Shown here: positions 1-7,685 of the stretch, in pieces
How the letters are laid out: every line of letters begins with the position of its first letter
How positions within the stretch are numbered: position 1 is the stretch's first letter
NCBI GenBank assembly: GCA_001931875.2
Contig: MSJH02000506.1
Span: 1-13,671 of the forward strand
Source: Byssochlamys sp. IMV 00236
Lineage: Eukaryota > Ascomycota > Eurotiomycetes > Eurotiales > Thermoascaceae
Reading direction: 5' to 3'
Length of the DNA: 13,671 nt
Notes under the pieces: generated by a model
Told to the model about the DNA's origin: nothing
Seen by the model: the letters and a program-made list of their open reading frames with translations, nothing else
Databases searched by the model: none
Translations under genes and position numbers: made by a program

Positions 1-473
1 TATAACTGAATCACATCCTTAATTTCAGACTTGGTCAATGGACGAGGTACTTCATAATCAGCATTTCCCAAGAAAGGGTTTTTTCCGGCAACAGGAATAT
101 CAGAGGCAGAAACAATTTGTTCACCATTAGGCATAAATGCATTTGCTGCTGCGCGTCCACAATGCCAAAGCTGCGCAAAGAATAAACCGCCCTTCTTATG
201 TACAGCTTCTGTTGCTAATTTGTAACCTTCGATATGCTCCTTTGTAAAGATACCTGCTGCATGTGGATATGGGCCTGCTGATTCGTGAATAGCGGTTGCT
301 TCAGTGATAAGAAGACCACCAGGAGAGGCTCTTTGTCCATAGTATTCAGCAACCAATTCTGTAGGCACACCTTCAAGAGTACATCGGAAGCGAGCTGTTG
401 GGGCCATAACAACACGATGTTCCAATTGATATCTTCCCAGCTTGACAGGACTGAATAGAGTTGTAATAGTCAT
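1..473 (-). CDS. Old Yellow Enzyme family NAD(P)H:flavin ene-reductase (N-terminal part)
   Basis: The 157 codons visible from the ATG at 473 run open to the window edge without an intron and match the start of the FMN-dependent Old Yellow Enzyme (OYE/OPR) barrel. The opening is LFSPVKLGRYQLEHRVVMAP, followed by TELVAEYYGQRA, GGLLITEAT (54-60), and the hallmark FAQLWHCGR at 99-107, in which Gln101 and Trp103 correspond to flavin-site residues of yeast OYE1. Such enzymes reduce activated alkenes with NADPH. The substrate-binding His/Asn pair and the catalytic Tyr lie beyond the window, so activity cannot be judged. The usual APLTR or APMTR motif reads APTAR here (residues 24-28), which places Ala27 where OYE1 has the flavin-tuning Thr37. 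A TATAAAAG on the same strand at 531-524 is a plausible TATA element. The family call is firm; the substrate is unknown. Confidence 0.93.
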   Translation of the reverse strand, partial: MTITTLFSPVKLGRYQLEHRVVMAPTARFRCTLEGVPTELVAEYYGQRASPGGLLITEATAIHESAGPYPHAAGIFTKEHIEGYKLATEAVHKKGGLFFAQLWHCGRAAANAFMPNGEQIVSASDIPVAGKNPFLGNADYEVPRPLTKSEIKDVIQL

Positions 474-940
474 ATTTTTTGAAGTAATATTTCGTAAACT
501 ACAGAACAGCAAAAGGCGCCCAGCTTTTATATTGTATAAAAGAAGGCTTGATTATTAATTCCTTCTAGATATACAGTCAGACTTTGATTCTGTCATACTC
601 TATCCTGGAATAGTCGCGTTCCTGGAATACCATTTTATTAGAAAAATTGGAACATGAGTGTTTCACCTATTTACGGAGGGCTATGACAGAATCGAGGTCT
701 AACTGTAGAAACGATATATTTTAAGCCTGAACTGTCAGGCCCCATCACCAATACTGCATCTCAAGAATACTTTATATCTCGCAGCTATTTACTCCATATT
801 TCACTGTACTTATCTCTACCTTTTTTCTTTTTTCTTTTTAAACATATACATAAACATATCAAGGCACCGCAGTTATACGGAAGATTTGTTTGTCAATTTA
901 TCCGATGAAAGGGGATCTACGTAACATTTCGATATCGAGT
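474..940. other. intergenic region upstream of OYE; no gene seen
   Basis: This is AT-rich sequence between the OYE start and the first inverted repeat. It holds the probable OYE promoter. A CCTGGAATA word occurs twice (605-613 and 622-630), 17 bases apart; its meaning is unknown. I found no convincing open frame on either strand. Confidence 0.6.
524..531 (-). promoter_or_regulatory. possible TATA box of the OYE gene
   Basis: TATAAAAG reads on the minus strand 51-58 bases upstream of the OYE start codon. The match is exact, but in AT-rich DNA such matches are common, so position is the main support. Confidence 0.35.
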
Positions 941-1114
941 ATTGCTAGGGACCCGCAAACTTATTTCCTTTTTGGGCGGATACGCAATCGTGTAACCGTA
1001 TATCCAGTTCTGATCGTCGCTATTTCTTCGCACTGCTTGAGCTTTAAAATTTTGCGTGTCCTGTCAAGAAAGGAAATAAGATAGTGTGTCCCTCCAAATA
1101 GGAAGGTTTTTTTT
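941..1114. repeat. left arm of a perfect 174-bp inverted repeat
   Basis: Every base of 941-1114 is complementary to 1505-1332 (paired coordinates sum to 2446), by direct comparison of both arms. The innermost 8 bases are a T/A run. The match stops at 940/1506 on the outside and inside the T-run on the inside. The spacer is 1115-1331 (217 bp). The sequence can be read as protein in both orientations, but those frames are mirror copies of a repeat and not genes. Confidence 0.97.
946..1094. mobile_element. MITE-like unit with about 41-bp imperfect terminal inverted repeats (copy 1)
   Basis: The two ends of each arm resemble one another in inverted orientation. The outer end (946-987) begins TAGGGACCCGC and contains CTTATTTCCTTT, then GGATACGCAA. 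The inner end, read on the minus strand from 1094 to 1052, begins GAGGGACACAC and contains the same CTTATTTCCTTT, then GGACACGCAA. About three quarters of roughly 40 positions agree. This is the structure of a non-autonomous DNA transposon of about 149 bp. A TA lies directly outside GGGACCCGC, as in Tc1/mariner-type insertions, but a target duplication is not clear. The superfamily is inference. Confidence 0.6.
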
Positions 1115-1331
1115 TTTCGTGTCCCGCCTAAAAAGTATATATCTTTAAACCCTAGTGAAATCACATGCTAATAGTCCATCAGCTTATCTTACTGAGTATG
1201 CTTTCATCATGTAAATCTGAATATGTCCGTATGGTATAATATAAAAATAATGCTGTTTTAGGATATAAGGATAGTATTAAGCCTCACTAGGAAGTGCTAA
1301 GCAAAAAGCTAAGTTCTGTTTACTCATATTC

Positions 1332-1505
1332 AAAAAAAACCTTCCTATTTGGAGGGACACACTATCTTATTTCCTTTCTTGACAGGACACGCAAAATTTT
1401 AAAGCTCAAGCAGTGCGAAGAAATAGCGACGATCAGAACTGGATATACGGTTACACGATTGCGTATCCGCCCAAAAAGGAAATAAGTTTGCGGGTCCCTA
1501 GCAAT
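1332..1505. repeat. right arm of the perfect 174-bp inverted repeat
   Basis: Exact reverse complement of 941-1114. Absence of any substitution or indel implies a recent duplication, gene conversion between arms, or an assembly artefact. Confidence 0.97.
1352..1500. mobile_element. MITE-like unit, inverted copy 2
   Basis: This is the mirror image of the unit at 946-1094, identical in sequence, lying inside the right arm. A further related end (minus-strand CTTTTTAGGCGGGACACG, 1136-1119) lies in the spacer just inside the left arm, so the region may hold remains of more than two element ends. Confidence 0.55.
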
Positions 1506-2589
1506 TCCTATAGCAACGCACGGAAGATTTTAACCGTTGTTACACTGGAACAAAGAAAAGCTAACAAATTCATGTTCAATTTACGAACTCATTCTAGAGC
1601 GCATGACAGAAGAAACAACAGGACAATATCTCTTTTATCTTGCAAAATGAACAATTTATTCATATGACACGTCAGATTGTCTAGCATATAGCTAGTAAAT
1701 CGCTCACTCTTTTTAAATTAGAAGAATAACGTTCTAAGGTGAACTTTAAGAAATCTTTGGGCTATGTAATATGTTTTATCTGGTGCAAGATATAGAGTAT
1801 GCAACACTTTTGAATCAGGGGCTATATGTTGATGATGTCTCATTGATTCATAACTTTATCATTTTCTAAAGATTACAGCAATCTGTAAAAGACACGTTCT
1901 TTTACTTGATGAAGGCATTCAAGCTACCATAGAACTCATCAATACAAACAACCTTTTATCACAATGTGAATGTGGACAACTGTATGCTAATGAATTCAGG
2001 TCTTTGAAATTCTGATGATGGGTTCATAAAAGTACCAGTAATAAAAAGTAAACACCTTGGTCTGAAAGAACTTGATGCATATTAACGCTTTTGGACCCTT
2101 TTGTCATTCACAACAAGAGGGGTTATTCTGTCCTTAGCTTAGATAAAATTAATAAGAGGTTTATTCACCTTTTCGTTTGAGACTGTTGTGATTCTTTTGC
2201 ATGAAATGAATAGTGATGCTATTGATTTGTATATGCAACGTTTATTATTGTATAACACTACGTGTATTATAAACATCAGCTGAATAGAGCGACAACAGTT
2301 TGGAAAAAAGCCACTTTATATAAAATAACCTTTTGCCCTATTAAAAGACTGGACAACATTTTAAAAGACAAAGAAGCTTTGAGTTATTTACCATTAAATC
2401 ATAAAACTTTATATTTTAAAAAAGTAGTTTTTATTTAAAAATAAGAAAAAATAAAGAAGTACCTAAAAAGAGTTAGAAAGATCGTCTAAGAAGAAAATGA
2501 TAAAGGAAATGTGTCTTCAGTTCGCTTGTTTGTATGCTATATATAACCACAGTTTTGTGTGATATACATGTGTCCTCCTGCGTGATGTA
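1506..2589. other. AT-rich stretch without a recognisable gene
   Basis: No gene is recognised on either strand. The longest suggestive plus-strand stretch is about 1876-2012, where some 45 codons stay open (around RHVLLLDEGIQATIEL) between stops. It matches nothing I know and may be a relic. No tRNA, CRISPR array or tandem repeat was seen. Confidence 0.5.
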
Positions 2590-2916
2590 TGTGATCTAAC
2601 CAGAATTATGTCGTTTTCTCGCTAAAGCGGTTCAAACACCATCACCAAGCCAGACTAGCATAAGAGTATTTCGTGAATGGACACAGAGAGAGTAGACCAG
2701 AGCGGTTTCTATTTGAGCTACCAGAACCAGTGCACTACATCTATTCACAACACGACTTGGGTGAAGCAAAGTCGGCATAGTTGGGAGCCTATAGCGGTTC
2801 AAATCACCAACACAAGCACGACACCATGTTGGATACGTCATGGGGATCATCATGGACACATTTCCTTTATCAGAGAGCCTATAGATACACCTCTTGCTTC
2901 CATCATTGAGCCTTGA
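2590..2916. other. higher-GC, stop-poor patch with a spaced direct repeat
   Basis: Base composition is visibly richer in G and C than the flanks, and long frames stay open on both strands (2677-2916 plus, 2958-2632 minus). The word AGCGGTTCAAA occurs at 2626 and 2793, each followed by a similar CACCA-rich stretch; GAGCCTATAG also occurs near 2785 and 2875. Neither frame encodes a family I recognise. It is more likely a fragment of a dispersed repeat than a gene. Confidence 0.4.
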
Positions 2917-3454
2917 GTGATAAAAGAATAAAAAAGATAAGAAAAAAGGAAAAATCAAGGGAAGCTATTTTATAGTCTTTGTTCTGTGAATGGAAGTTAT
3001 TGGAAGTCTTTTTTATCACAATATTTATATTCCATTTAAAAATCAACCAATCCGTGACGCGCCCTTGACCTGCTTGATATTGAAATATGCAGCACCATCT
3101 CTTCTAATTATCTTGAAAGTTATGTATTGCTACTAACTTGAGATTAACTATTGAAATAATAAACAACACCTCTTAAATGTAAACTCTTTACTCAATTGTG
3201 GAATTGCCTTCATTTTTTTTTAAAAAAAATGGAATTTATTTACTGTGCAATCTTGCAGTAATGTCACGTAGAATGAGTGCATTAAGATGACTCGCATACA
3301 AAGTAATACCTCAGATATACAGGTTCTATTTATGGAGGTTACATGTTCAGGTTAGAAGAGGAGAGAGCGATACAACCAATAAACACAAGAGAGAAGCGGT
3401 ATTAAAGGAGTGAAAGCTAGTCTGCAGAAAACAGAAAAGGACTAGACATTTATC
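2917..3454. other. AT-rich intergenic stretch; no gene seen
   Basis: No coding frame is supported. Near 3211-3232 a T-run is followed directly by an A-run of similar length, making a short perfect palindrome. The part next to 3455 may include the distal end of the Tc1-like element, but I could not identify its terminal repeat. Confidence 0.5.
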
Positions 3455-3967
3455 TTAGCACTTGTAAGAATGCGAAACGAACCCTTTGAAGTGACTTTTA
3501 TCCACACTCTTGCAAGCTTCCGTAATTCTTTTTGATAAAGTATTTTCCTGCAAAAACCTATGACGCTTAACCTTATTCTTTTCCACTGCCCAGAATTGCT
3601 CTATTAGTTAAGCTCAGGTAAGGAAGTAGGAGGATGTACACATTTATATCCTCGATAATCAATATAATTCTTGATGTCTCATGTGTGTGAATAGGTATAT
3701 TATCCATCACTATATAATGATTTTCATATACGGGTGTTTGTCTCTTTCATCCAGTGTCATTTTTAAGAAACTAATATAATGACATGTTATTGTTCCTGAA
3801 CTAAACATATCCTTCAGCCTTTCTCTTCTTTTCAGGCCTCGGTTTTTTACGTCGACTGTAATCAAACCTGCAGCAGAAATAGCACTCAGTACAGATGTTG
3901 TGCTTACTCTTGTAGTAGGTCTTGCAACAATAGCATAAGTGCCTTTTATGAAAATTTTAGAGATTTG
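3455..3967 (-). pseudogene. degraded Tc1/mariner (IS630-type, DDE) transposase
   Basis: Minus-strand frames together match the C-terminal half of fungal Tc1-like transposases, the enzymes that cut and paste their element at TA sites. In order, I see KGTYAIVARPTTR (about 3958-3920), VLSAISAAGLITVDV (3890-3846), GTITCHYISFLKMTLDE (3794-3744), VMDNIPIHTHE (3708-3676, the second catalytic Asp in MDN), then after a frame change IEQFWAVEKNKVKRHR (the NPIExFW region with the last acidic residue), and KRITEACKSVDKSHFKGF. Breaks include a TAG just before VMDN, a frameshift between about 3676 and 3600, several stops in the segment before IEQFW, and a terminal TAA at 3457-3455. The N-terminal DNA-binding domain and the first catalytic Asp are not recognisable. 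It cannot make a working transposase. Confidence 0.8.
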
Positions 3968-4366
3968 CTATAAAAATGACCCTAACTTACCATTGTTGAT
4001 GTCGTTAATAAGGATACAAACCAACCCAACAGAACATCACAAGTATTCACCGTGTCAAATGGTACAGATATACATTTCTCCTTTAACAATCTGTTGTTTT
4101 TGGAAACAAACTCCATTCAACGAACTGAAAATAGGCGTAAACCCATGCAACTTCGATTTTTGTATTAGCTTCTCTAGCTGTAACAATAACTATTTTAAGC
4201 TTTTTATGTCTACATAATTAATGTCAACCGAAAGATCAGCACATTTTTTATGAAATATTTAATTATCTTGTAAATTTGGATTGTCTTCTCTGTTATTTTT
4301 AATTTTTTTATGGATATGATCTTTATATGAGTAGCCAAATAATAAGAACACGTAAAATGACAAGTC
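3968..4366. other. probable decayed upstream part of the Tc1-like element
   Basis: The N-terminal half of the transposase should lie here on the minus strand, but only scattered short open stretches remain (for example around WVYAYFQFVEWSLFP, 4150-4106) and none matches a domain I can name. The plus-strand frame at 3939-4217 is most likely the antisense shadow of this relic. Confidence 0.4.
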
Positions 4367-4798
4367 ATGACATCAGAAATCGCCGCACTGGAGCAGAGCG
4401 ACAGTCGAACAACTGAAGTACAGTCTCATCTGAAAGAATCTGCTCCCTGGTTAAGTAATAAGCTTCGTTATGAGATTCGATATTGTCGATCACTATATTT
4501 TTAACAGTCTTATGAACACTATAACAATTGCATTAGAGGACGTGATAATTTAAATATATTGTTGCATTACCGAAGAAATTGGACCAAGTCAGGTTTGTTT
4601 GTCCTCAATCCAGCAAAGTCGATTGCCACAATTGTAATTGGATAAGTAGCAGCCGTTAAAAATTGCAAAAGATCTGAAGCAAATTGTTTTAATTTAAGAG
4701 GAATCTTTGTAAGGAAACACTACATGCACCAGAAAATGCACCAGAAATTAGACCAACACCACGGCACACCTCTATCCATTACCTATGATATCACCTAA
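4367..4798 (+). pseudogene. unrecognised open frame with two in-frame TAA codons, running into the inverted repeat
   Basis: From the ATG at 4367 one frame stays open except for TAA at 4502-4504 and 4643-4645, then enters the left arm of the 236-bp inverted repeat at 4714 and stops at 4796-4798. It reads MTSEIAALEQSDSRTTEV, later HYRRNWTKSGLFVLNPAK, then CFNLRGIFVRKH up to the repeat. I do not recognise the family. A minus-strand frame over 4372-4509 is also open, so strand is not certain. It may be the remains of a gene or element interrupted by the repeat. Confidence 0.25.
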
Positions 4799-4949
4799 CA
4801 AAGCTTTTCAATACATAGCGTCAAGCTAAACATGAGTTTATGAAGTCACCATCTTGGAATGCTTCTTTTCAAGGACAAGAAGAAATAGAAAGAAATGTTG
4901 TTATTTATTCATTTATTCTAGTTTTATGTTGTCAGTTGATCAACAAAGA
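4714..4949. repeat. left arm of a perfect 236-bp inverted repeat
   Basis: All 236 bases are complementary to 6132-5897 (paired coordinates sum to 10846), checked base by base. It begins GAAACACTACATGCACCAG and ends GTTGATCAACAAAGA. Matching stops at 4713/6133 outside and 4950/5896 inside. No target-site duplication is evident in the flanks. The arms plus 947-bp spacer span 1419 bp, the size of a small DNA transposon or an inverted duplication. Confidence 0.97.
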
Positions 4950-5661
4950 TGCAGGAACACGTGTAATTATGATGGATTTGTACTTTATATAAGAGAGAGA
5001 GAACTGGACAGCCTTGGGTTAGGCAGAGACTTTGATAATGTGACGTTGTATAATGACAACATAGGTAGCGACCGTAGCATTGGCCTATGTTTGAGTGCAT
5101 TTTTGAGTGCACTAAGTGTTTGCCTATTTCAAGCATGTTTGTTATAAAGTCTCTTTTAGCAATCAAATCGGTAGTAGAGTCGAACTTTTGGACCTTTTTG
5201 ACTGCTTCTAACCATACTTCTTTGCTTTCCTGTTATCATCGTAAATAAGCGTATTGCTTTCAATAGTGCTACCTTCAGCTTAATGCGTCAAGGGCTGTTA
5301 ATATTATTTGCCTAAAAGAAGGGTGGACACATTGTAACTCAATATTAGGGACACTATTATTCAATTGATCATATAAGTTGGCATGAAGCAGTGGCCTTTA
5401 TAGAACATCTTTTCCGCACCATATAATGTCATGAGATTTCAGTGCTAAAATCACATGGAGATTATTATTAATTTTTAAATAATACAGAATTATGCTATCT
5501 TAATGATGGACGAGCAATTGATTCTCGTAAACTCTTTAACAATGCTTTCCATGAGTTCCAAATATCACCATCGTTATCTTCATCGCCATCACCAGTGTTG
5601 TTGTGTTCGTCTTGGTTATTATTGTCACCTGCCTCTTAGCTGTCATCTACCTGAAAAAGGT

Positions 5662-5694
5662 GTAAATATACATGCACGAGAAAATTCATGAAAG
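5662..5694 (+). repeat. degenerate copy of the inverted-repeat terminus
   Basis: Aligns with the start of the 236-bp arm: ACATGCAC, one change, AGAAAAT, then partial agreement (about 19 of 24 positions), and the preceding GTAAATAT resembles GAAACACT of the arm. Confidence 0.45.
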
Positions 5695-5730
5695 AATGAA
5701 ATAGCTGATTTTTTCGTGCATATAAGAAAG

Positions 5731-5764
5731 TGTACATTACGCGCAGGAGAAAATCCACGAGAAG
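5731..5764 (+). repeat. second degenerate copy of the inverted-repeat terminus
   Basis: Reads ACGCGCAGGAGAAAATCC and then ACGAGAAG, matching the arm start at roughly 18 of 26 positions and lying about 69 bases after the first internal copy in the same orientation. Confidence 0.4.
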
Positions 5765-5896
5765 GTTAATGCTACAGGCGCTTCCTTTAGGTACTACATG
5801 TGGCGTCACTTTGCAACTTGACATTACAAAATGCGCTATCTGATCTAAGACTGTCCAGTGGGATATTCTTTATTATTACACTTGAACAATTTTGGT

Positions 5897-6132
5897 TCTT
5901 TGTTGATCAACTGACAACATAAAACTAGAATAAATGAATAAATAACAACATTTCTTTCTATTTCTTCTTGTCCTTGAAAAGAAGCATTCCAAGATGGTGA
6001 CTTCATAAACTCATGTTTAGCTTGACGCTATGTATTGAAAAGCTTTGTTAGGTGATATCATAGGTAATGGATAGAGGTGTGCCGTGGTGTTGGTCTAATT
6101 TCTGGTGCATTTTCTGGTGCATGTAGTGTTTC
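5897..6132. repeat. right arm of the perfect 236-bp inverted repeat
   Basis: Exact reverse complement of 4714-4949. Its outer edge ends in GTAGTGTTTC and lies immediately before a degraded open frame (6127-7087), as if the repeat had landed in or next to it. Confidence 0.97.
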
Positions 6133-7087
6133 TCTTATTTAAATGGCAACAAGAAGTCGTCATTTATTAAATTCGTAAACGACAATATTGATATGCTTCC
6201 CATGTGGTCTACAGAAGATAATGCAAATACGGGCCCTGCTTTATTTGGTATCTGGTATAAAAGATATCGGTATTCCAACTGCACGTTTCAATTGATTAAA
6301 GGCTGCACTGTCTCAATCTAGACAAAAGATCAGCTTCAATAACTTTGTTGAGAATCAAGGTCATCATTGGGTCACTGCCAAGATGAATTCGGCTGGTGTC
6401 AGCTTTGATATGTATGACGAAGCTAAGAATGCTGCGTTCAGTTATGATCCTGTTCATGAGGTCATGAGTATAATCAATAAACAAACTTATGGTGAATTCA
6501 ATGAAGCCTCAAAGAATTTAAAAAAACCACAATACAATTATCTCATTTGGAATTCATCATTGATAAAAGCAGAAGAAGAAAACGATTAAAATCAAGTTAT
6601 CATGAAGATGCATTGGACTTGTTAACACAAGCACAATACTCCGCCACTGAGGAAGGAAGACGCTTACTCAATCTTGGTACAGTGGCCTTTCATTCTACTG
6701 ACTCTGGCGAAATTGCAGCTGATGAAAATGCCCAAGTGGTTGATGAAGCTGATAAAGGCGACTCTTCCTATGAAGCAACTCAAATATCAACCGAAAATCA
6801 TGAAATTGACATTTCACTTGATTTATTGTACCCATTTGGCGCAAAGAAAATATTAGGCAAACTTACTAGGGATGATGCGCAAAAATTAAGCCTTTTGAAA
6901 TTAAAGAGAGCAGCATAGTGGCCCGTATGAAAAAGCATGTGATAACTCTTTTATTGAAGAACTCATTAGCCCCAACAAAAACAGAAACAATAAAACCATT
7001 ATTATCAAGCGTCATAAACTTAGTGAATTACTTAATTTACGCACAGATGAAGCATATGTTGTTGACACGGCAATTAGACGACCTTAA
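6127..7087 (+). pseudogene. unrecognised gene remnant, 5' end lost at the inverted repeat, two frameshifts
   Basis: A coding-like frame begins after a TAG at 6124-6126 inside the repeat edge and reads LNGNKKSSFIKFVNDNIDML, then NANTGPALFGIWYKRYR. A 52-nt intron at 6270-6321 (GTATTC to TCTAG) would join it in frame to QKISFNNFVENQGHHWVTAK and to a frame open through 6589 (YDPVHEVMSIINKQTYGEFN). Coding then shifts frame near 6555-6600 to a segment rich in Asp and Glu (SSYHEDALDLLTQAQYSATE, then LDLLYPFGAKKILGKL) that ends at TAG 6916-6918. It shifts back near 6915 to SGPYEKACDNSFIEELIS and RHKLSELLNLRTDEAYVV, ending in TAA at 7085. The frameshifts compensate. An AATAAA follows at about 7181. 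I do not recognise the protein. The remnant is likely; the exact structure is inference. Confidence 0.45.
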
Positions 7088-7685
7088 TTGCTGGCTGTCT
7101 TTTAATGAAAGTTCAATCAAATTCTCGTCAACGTCCATTGCTTCAAGGACACTGTGTGATATATAAAAGTAATAAGAGACAATAAAATACAGTAAGACTG
7201 AATTAATTCTTTTATTGATAAAGAGTGGTTCTTATTTATACTTTAAGTTTACTATGGATTATAGCTGACGTGCGTTTAGTAGTTGTTCTGGGGTAGAGTA
7301 GCTTAATTAAGGGCTTTCTAGTTTTTACTACTGTGACATCTGAATCAAGAAATGATGTTATGTACTAGTAAGTATTATTGTAAGGGTAAGTTCCTTAGTT
7401 TCAATAAGCGTGAATTATGTTCGAACATGACAAAGACGTAAAGAGTATAGATAAGAATTTTTTTTATTGCTTGAGAATAAAGCGCAGTTAGAAAGCGTAC
7501 AGCAACGCCCGAGGTCGGAGTGGAGGCAACGACAGTTGTGGTTGGCACGACCCACAGTTGATATTGGGTCCTTTCTTCCATATCATGAAAGTAAAGCTCT
7601 TTGTTATAGACTTGATTCTTAAAGTAAACAAAAGAACAGGTTTTTTAATTTAAGTCAATAATTAGTTGGGAATCTAGTAACAGCA
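7088..7685. other. intergenic stretch; no gene seen
   Basis: Mostly AT-rich, apart from a small GC-richer patch at about 7490-7580 that keeps a minus-strand frame open (7581-7375) without resemblance to a known family. It contains the possible AATAAA of the preceding remnant and the 3' flank of the HP1-like gene. Confidence 0.5.

Larger units (their letters stand above)
4950..5896. other. 947-bp spacer between the inverted-repeat arms; no recognisable gene
   Basis: Short frames exist on both strands (for example 5503-5691 plus and 5824-5636 minus), but none exceeds about 100 codons or matches a family. Two stretches (5662-5694 and 5731-5764) resemble the outer end of the arms (ATGCAC.AGAAAAT pattern), suggesting nested or decayed copies of the same terminal sequence. 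TTTGAGTGCA also repeats at 5090-5112. Confidence 0.5.

Noticed and set aside
961..1485. Two open frames on opposite strands encoding nearly the same 50-residue peptide (961-1164 and 1294-1485)
   Set aside because: They are the same DNA read from the two arms of the perfect inverted repeat; the peptide has no family resemblance, so the repeat and not a duplicated gene explains the identity.
2793..2815. tRNA B-box-like GGTTCAAATC
   Set aside because: The flanking bases do not pair into a T-stem, and no acceptor or anticodon arm can be drawn upstream.
2632..2958. Open frames of 79 and 108 codons on opposite strands
   Set aside because: Both are side effects of a stop-poor GC-richer patch; neither has domain-like features, splice signals or a recognisable family.
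3939..4217. 92-codon plus-strand frame
   Set aside because: It lies antisense to the expected N-terminal part of the Tc1-like relic and has no family resemblance.
4950..5896. Short frames in the inverted-repeat spacer as possible transposase
   Set aside because: No frame exceeds about 100 codons, there are no catalytic motifs, and joining frames would need arbitrary choices.
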